Source: CAYVQZ01 sp964453435
Lineage (GTDB): Bacteria; Abyssobacteria; SURF-5
Length of the DNA stretch: 17,633 nucleotides
NCBI GenBank assembly: GCA_964453435.1
Contig: CAYVQZ010000076.1
Location: 1 to 17,633, forward strand
Direction: 5' to 3'
Part shown: positions 14,790 through 17,633 of the stretch, one piece after another
Position numbering within the stretch: position 1 is the stretch's first letter
How the letters are laid out: the number at the start of each line of letters is the position of its first letter
Notes under the pieces: model-generated
What the model saw: only the letters and a program-made list of their open reading frames with translations
What the model was told of the DNA's origin: nothing
Database searches by the model: none
Position numbers and translations under genes: made by a program

Positions 14790-14815
14790 CACCTCAAATT
14801 CGCCTCTGTTAATAT
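14786..14815 (+). promoter_or_regulatory. Promoter of the methyltransferase-methyltransferase-GT2 operon
   Basis: TTGACA (14786-14791) overlaps the stop codon of the GH1 gene. After 18 bases comes TAATAT (14810-14815), four of six -10 matches. Transcription would begin near 14822, 45-55 bases before the next start codons. Confidence 0.55.
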
Positions 14816-14865
14816 GTCCTTCGATAACAAATAGATACAAGCAACGGACGCGATTTCGGTTCGTT

Positions 14866-15777
14866 GTGCGGTCAGTGATGATTCCGGTTACGCGCATGCC
14901 TCGCTGGTGCCGGCGTGCCGGTTATTCTGTGTTGCAATACTATCTCCGCAGAATGACACGCATATTCGAAATGGCCATTGGAGAAACGCAGCAGAACGAC
15001 TACTTGTGGAAATTTCTGCGGCATGCGCCGGTGTTTCATGCACTTCTGAGAGCGATGGAATGCCGGTACATGAGCAACGCCCCTTTCGAACCACCTCTTC
15101 TCGACCTTGGTTGCGGCGACGGACTGTTTGCAGCTATTCTTCTGGGCGAAAGGACGGGCGCGATAAGCTGCGGAATAGACAAATCGTTCGACGATATTCT
15201 TTCGGCCAGAAAAACCGGTGTCTATCGCCTTCTCCAAGTGGCCGACCTGACAAATTTGCCACTGGCAGATAACTCCTTTGGCGCCGCATTCAGCAACAGC
15301 GTCTTCGAGCATCTGGTTGATATTGATGGCGCCCTGCGGGAGGCGTTTCGGGTATTGAGACCGGGCGGAAAGCTGATTTTGACAGCTCCCAATGACCGGC
15401 TCGCCGACCATTTCATCGCCGCGCGCGTATTGCGGGCTTTGCGAATAAATCATGCAGCGCGAGCCATGGGCAATCTTGCAAACCGGGTTTTGGGAAACCG
15501 ACTGTGCCTTTCCACTGAGCAGTGGAGGGAAAAGGTTTTGGGGGCAGGGTTCCGTTCAATGAAATGCACATATCTCATATCGCCAAAGACTTTCAACATC
15601 AACGAGTTATTTGTGCCCTTCGCCTTTGTTTCGTTGCTTTGCAAACGGACAACCGGCCACCTCCGTCTGGCTGAAAGAAAATATACCATTACTGTGCTCC
15701 ACGCTTTCCTGAAGAAATATTATGAATCCGCTGGAGATTCGGATGGAGTCACCAGCCTGGTTGTGGCAGAGAAATGA
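14866..15777 (+). CDS. Class I SAM-dependent methyltransferase
   Basis: A 303-residue Methyltransf_11-type enzyme, counted from GTG 14866. Motif I is LLDLGCGDG (78-86), the acidic residue binding the SAM ribose is D105 in GIDKS, followed by DLTNLPLADNSFGAAFSNSVFEHL and VLRPGGKLILTAPN. A ~75-residue arginine-rich N-terminal helix region precedes the Rossmann domain, and the C-terminal half (FVPFAFVSLLCKRTTGHLRL) is moderately hydrophobic, so membrane contact is possible. ATG 14878 is an equally plausible start. The stop codon overlaps the next ATG (ATGA). Given the adjacent glycosyltransferases, a sugar or glycolipid is a likelier substrate than quinone or protein, but this is context only. 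Confidence 0.8.
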   Translation: MRSVMIPVTRMPRWCRRAGYSVLQYYLRRMTRIFEMAIGETQQNDYLWKFLRHAPVFHALLRAMECRYMSNAPFEPPLLDLGCGDGLFAAILLGERTGAISCGIDKSFDDILSARKTGVYRLLQVADLTNLPLADNSFGAAFSNSVFEHLVDIDGALREAFRVLRPGGKLILTAPNDRLADHFIAARVLRALRINHAARAMGNLANRVLGNRLCLSTEQWREKVLGAGFRSMKCTYLISPKTFNINELFVPFAFVSLLCKRTTGHLRLAERKYTITVLHAFLKKYYESAGDSDGVTSLVVAEK

Positions 15778-16535
15778 GTCGGAAAACTTCCCGGCAGGAC
15801 AAACGAGGAGAGCGTGAGTTTTTTGAGCGATATATCGATATCCATTATGATTACGACCTGTGGGACAACGAGACCTCAAACTGGATTCTTCAGCAACTCG
15901 GGCTCGCCCCAAATTCCGAACCCATGAAGATACTTGACCTTGCCTGCGGAACGGGAGTATGGAGCGAGAGGCTCGCCGCTCTCGGCCATTTGGTGACGTC
16001 GATAGACATCTCTCAAAAAATGGTGCATGTGGCGGCAAAAAGAAGCTCGATCGGTGTCCACCGCTTTTCACCCCTGGTCGGAGACATCGAACAGTTACCG
16101 ATACGCAACAAGGTATTCGACGCCTGCTTTATTTGTGGGGGTCTGCATCACTTCCCTTCAGTGACATCAGTGCTTGAGGAAGCGAAGAGAGTCCTGAAAG
16201 AAGATGGCCGTTTTTGTATGGTGGAACCGAACGGCTCAAATCCGGTCATGCGCTTGAGCTATCTTCTTCGGTTGATGTTGGACCCTTTCGTGCCATCGAG
16301 CGGTAGATATGCCAGTGTAAATGAGCGAGCTCACACAACCGGCTTTTATGAGAAGCAATGCACCCGTCACTGGGCTCGGATTCGCGTTAAATTCTTTCAT
16401 TTCGATTGGGAAGACCCTTCTCACAGCGGATGGTTCCTTTATGCCATGAAGGTCAGAAAAGGGGTCATGTGGTTCCTCCGAAAGGTTCTTCCGGCGAGGT
16501 ACGGATGCAATTTCGTACTCATTGCAGGAAAATGA
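15774..16535 (+). CDS. Class I SAM-dependent methyltransferase
   Basis: A 253-residue protein with ILDLACGTG (53-61) as motif I, the SAM-ribose Asp at D78 (SIDIS), GDIEQLPIRNKVFDACFICG and a VLKEDGRFCMVEPNG motif in the usual order. The N-terminal FFERYIDIHYDYDLWD resembles the FD-x-YA lead-in seen in many small-molecule methyltransferases. It differs clearly from the preceding methyltransferase, so this is not a recent duplication. It begins inside the stop codon of the upstream gene (ATGA) and ends seven bases before the GT2 gene, marking a tight operon. The methyl acceptor is unknown; a saccharide or lipid intermediate of the locus is the contextual guess. Confidence 0.82.
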   Translation: MSRKTSRQDKRGEREFFERYIDIHYDYDLWDNETSNWILQQLGLAPNSEPMKILDLACGTGVWSERLAALGHLVTSIDISQKMVHVAAKRSSIGVHRFSPLVGDIEQLPIRNKVFDACFICGGLHHFPSVTSVLEEAKRVLKEDGRFCMVEPNGSNPVMRLSYLLRLMLDPFVPSSGRYASVNERAHTTGFYEKQCTRHWARIRVKFFHFDWEDPSHSGWFLYAMKVRKGVMWFLRKVLPARYGCNFVLIAGK

Positions 16536-16542
16536 ACGAGAC

Positions 16543-17538
16543 ATGACATATCAACCCGCAATAAGCGTCATTGTGCCGGTCGTTCCCGGAGGCGACGTTT
16601 CGACGACTCTGAATTCGATCAGCCGCGCGAGATATCCGCTTGACAAGATTGAAATCATTGTTGTCGAGGGACGCAACCCCTCATATCAGAGGAATGAAGC
16701 GGTGCGGCAGGCCGAGGGAGATATATTGTATTTTCTGGATAACGACGTGGATATAGATAAATGGCTGTTCCGGAACGCCACCGAGTTGTTTGAAGATGAA
16801 TCTGTCTCAGTCGTCGGCGGACCGACCGTGACGCCCGAAACCGACACATTGAAGCAGAAATGCTTCGGCTACGTTTTGGCATCTGTTTTCGGAGCCTATA
16901 TCGCCCGGGAGAGATACGTGCCCATCGGACTCATACGCGACGCGACGGAGAAAGAGCTGATACTCTGCAACATGGCGATTCGGAAAAGCGCTTTTGTTGA
17001 AGAAGGCGGCTTCAATATCGAATTGTATCCGAACGAGGAAAATGAGCTTTTGAACCGATTCAAGCAAAAGAACCGGAGGTGCATGTATCATCCCCTGGCA
17101 TTCGTGTTTCGGAGCCAGCCCGACAACTTTCGAAAATTCTGCAAGATGATATTCAATTACGGGCGAGGTCGGTTCGAACACCTGTATCTGAGCCCGGAGT
17201 TCGCGAAGCCTGTTTTCGCGGCGCCCACCGCATTCGTGCTTTATCTCTTGTCATTGCTCTTTTACCACGGCAATCCGCTCTACGTTGCGCCGCTGGGTTT
17301 GTATCTCATGATGCTGGCGGGAGCCACCCTATCAATAATGTTGGGGGTCGGAAACATTTCGCTCGGGTATTACCTGCCTCTCTGCTTTTTCCTCTTGCAT
17401 GTCTCGTATGGCCTCGGCTTTCTGTGGGGCGCCCTCAGAAAGCTCCTCGGGTTGAAGCAGCGACGCGACTTCAATATCCGGATAACGAAGGTCAAGAATT
17501 TCGGCGAAACCGAACTGGCGGCTGTTGAAGCACGCTGA
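16543..17538 (+). CDS. GT2 glycosyltransferase with C-terminal membrane segments
   Basis: A 331-residue inverting NDP-sugar transferase. The GT-A domain shows ISVIVPVVPGGDVSTTL, IEIIVVEGRN, the DxD as FLDNDVD (D66, D68), VVGGPTVTP, and the acceptor-side acidic motif as YPNEENELLNRF, where the classical ED is replaced by EEN. Two or three hydrophobic helices follow (about 220-310: FAAPTAFVLYLLSLLF, then LMMLAGATLSIML and YYLPLCFFLLHV). These would anchor the protein in the inner membrane with the catalytic domain in the cytoplasm. ATG 16543 follows the methyltransferase stop codon by seven bases; TTG 16522 would overlap that gene and has no ribosome binding site. It probably extends a lipid- or membrane-bound glycan. 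Confidence 0.85.
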   Translation: MTYQPAISVIVPVVPGGDVSTTLNSISRARYPLDKIEIIVVEGRNPSYQRNEAVRQAEGDILYFLDNDVDIDKWLFRNATELFEDESVSVVGGPTVTPETDTLKQKCFGYVLASVFGAYIARERYVPIGLIRDATEKELILCNMAIRKSAFVEEGGFNIELYPNEENELLNRFKQKNRRCMYHPLAFVFRSQPDNFRKFCKMIFNYGRGRFEHLYLSPEFAKPVFAAPTAFVLYLLSLLFYHGNPLYVAPLGLYLMMLAGATLSIMLGVGNISLGYYLPLCFFLLHVSYGLGFLWGALRKLLGLKQRRDFNIRITKVKNFGETELAAVEAR

Positions 17539-17633
17539 GTGGCCGTTAAACCCGTATTTCTTCTGTCACACCGCAAACGTCTTCCGCCTTGTGACTCGAG
17601 CTTCTCTATTCCCCGAGAGACGCTCCGCTCAAA
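17539..17633 (+). CDS. Possible 5' end of a further operon gene (cut by the window)
   Basis: A GTG directly abuts the GT2 stop codon (TGAGTG) and the frame stays open for 31 codons to the end of the window, starting MAVKPVFLLSHRKRL. The other two plus frames hit a stop within a few codons. The fragment is too short to identify a family. Confidence 0.35.
   Translation, partial: MAVKPVFLLSHRKRLPPCDSSFSIPRETLRS

Overview
The window looks like a chromosomal segment of an uncultured, probably diderm bacterium. The evidence is several TTGACA/TATAAT-type sigma-70 promoters, a sigma-54 enhancer-binding response regulator, polyprenyl-phosphate-type sugar transfer genes and an RHS cassette. I cannot name a lineage from the sequence alone. 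No tRNA, rRNA, CRISPR array, transposase or integrase is visible.

Layout. Bases 1-1390 (minus strand) hold a decayed RHS-repeat fragment. It is frameshifted at a G homopolymer and joined at its 5' side to a ~53 bp dispersed repeat, yet it still lies behind a consensus promoter. Back to back with it, a consensus promoter carrying a perfect 10-3-10 palindrome drives a histone-deacetylase-family hydrolase (1546-2457). Next are tag (3-methyladenine DNA glycosylase I) and, overlapping it by four bases, a GT-C-type membrane glycosyltransferase (3138-4862). Bases 4863-5934 are mostly non-coding, with a long hairpin and two small minus-strand genes: an MTH1187/YkoF-like thiamine-binding protein and a four-cysteine miniprotein. 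A minus-strand NtrC-type response regulator (5935-7314 or 7338) has its own promoter and no histidine kinase beside it. A ~750 bp gap (7339-8095) holds that promoter and what may be the 3' remnant of a lost gene.

Bases 8096-17633 (plus strand) form a glycan or glycolipid locus. It has two GT-C membrane glycosyltransferases sharing a similar C-terminal domain, then a GT2 (DPM1-like) domain fused to a SAM methyltransferase and coupled by an ATGA overlap. A second copy of the ~53 bp repeat follows, then a GH1 beta-glucosidase. A new promoter at the GH1 stop codon leads into an operon of two SAM methyltransferases, a GT2 transferase with C-terminal membrane segments, and the beginning of another possible gene cut by the window edge.

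How they may work together (inference): the DPM1-like domain would load a sugar onto polyprenyl phosphate, and the GT-C enzymes would use it on the outer face of the inner membrane. The methyltransferases and the second GT2 would build or cap a methylated saccharide. GH1 would trim or recycle glucosides in the cytoplasm. The substrate cannot be read from the sequence.
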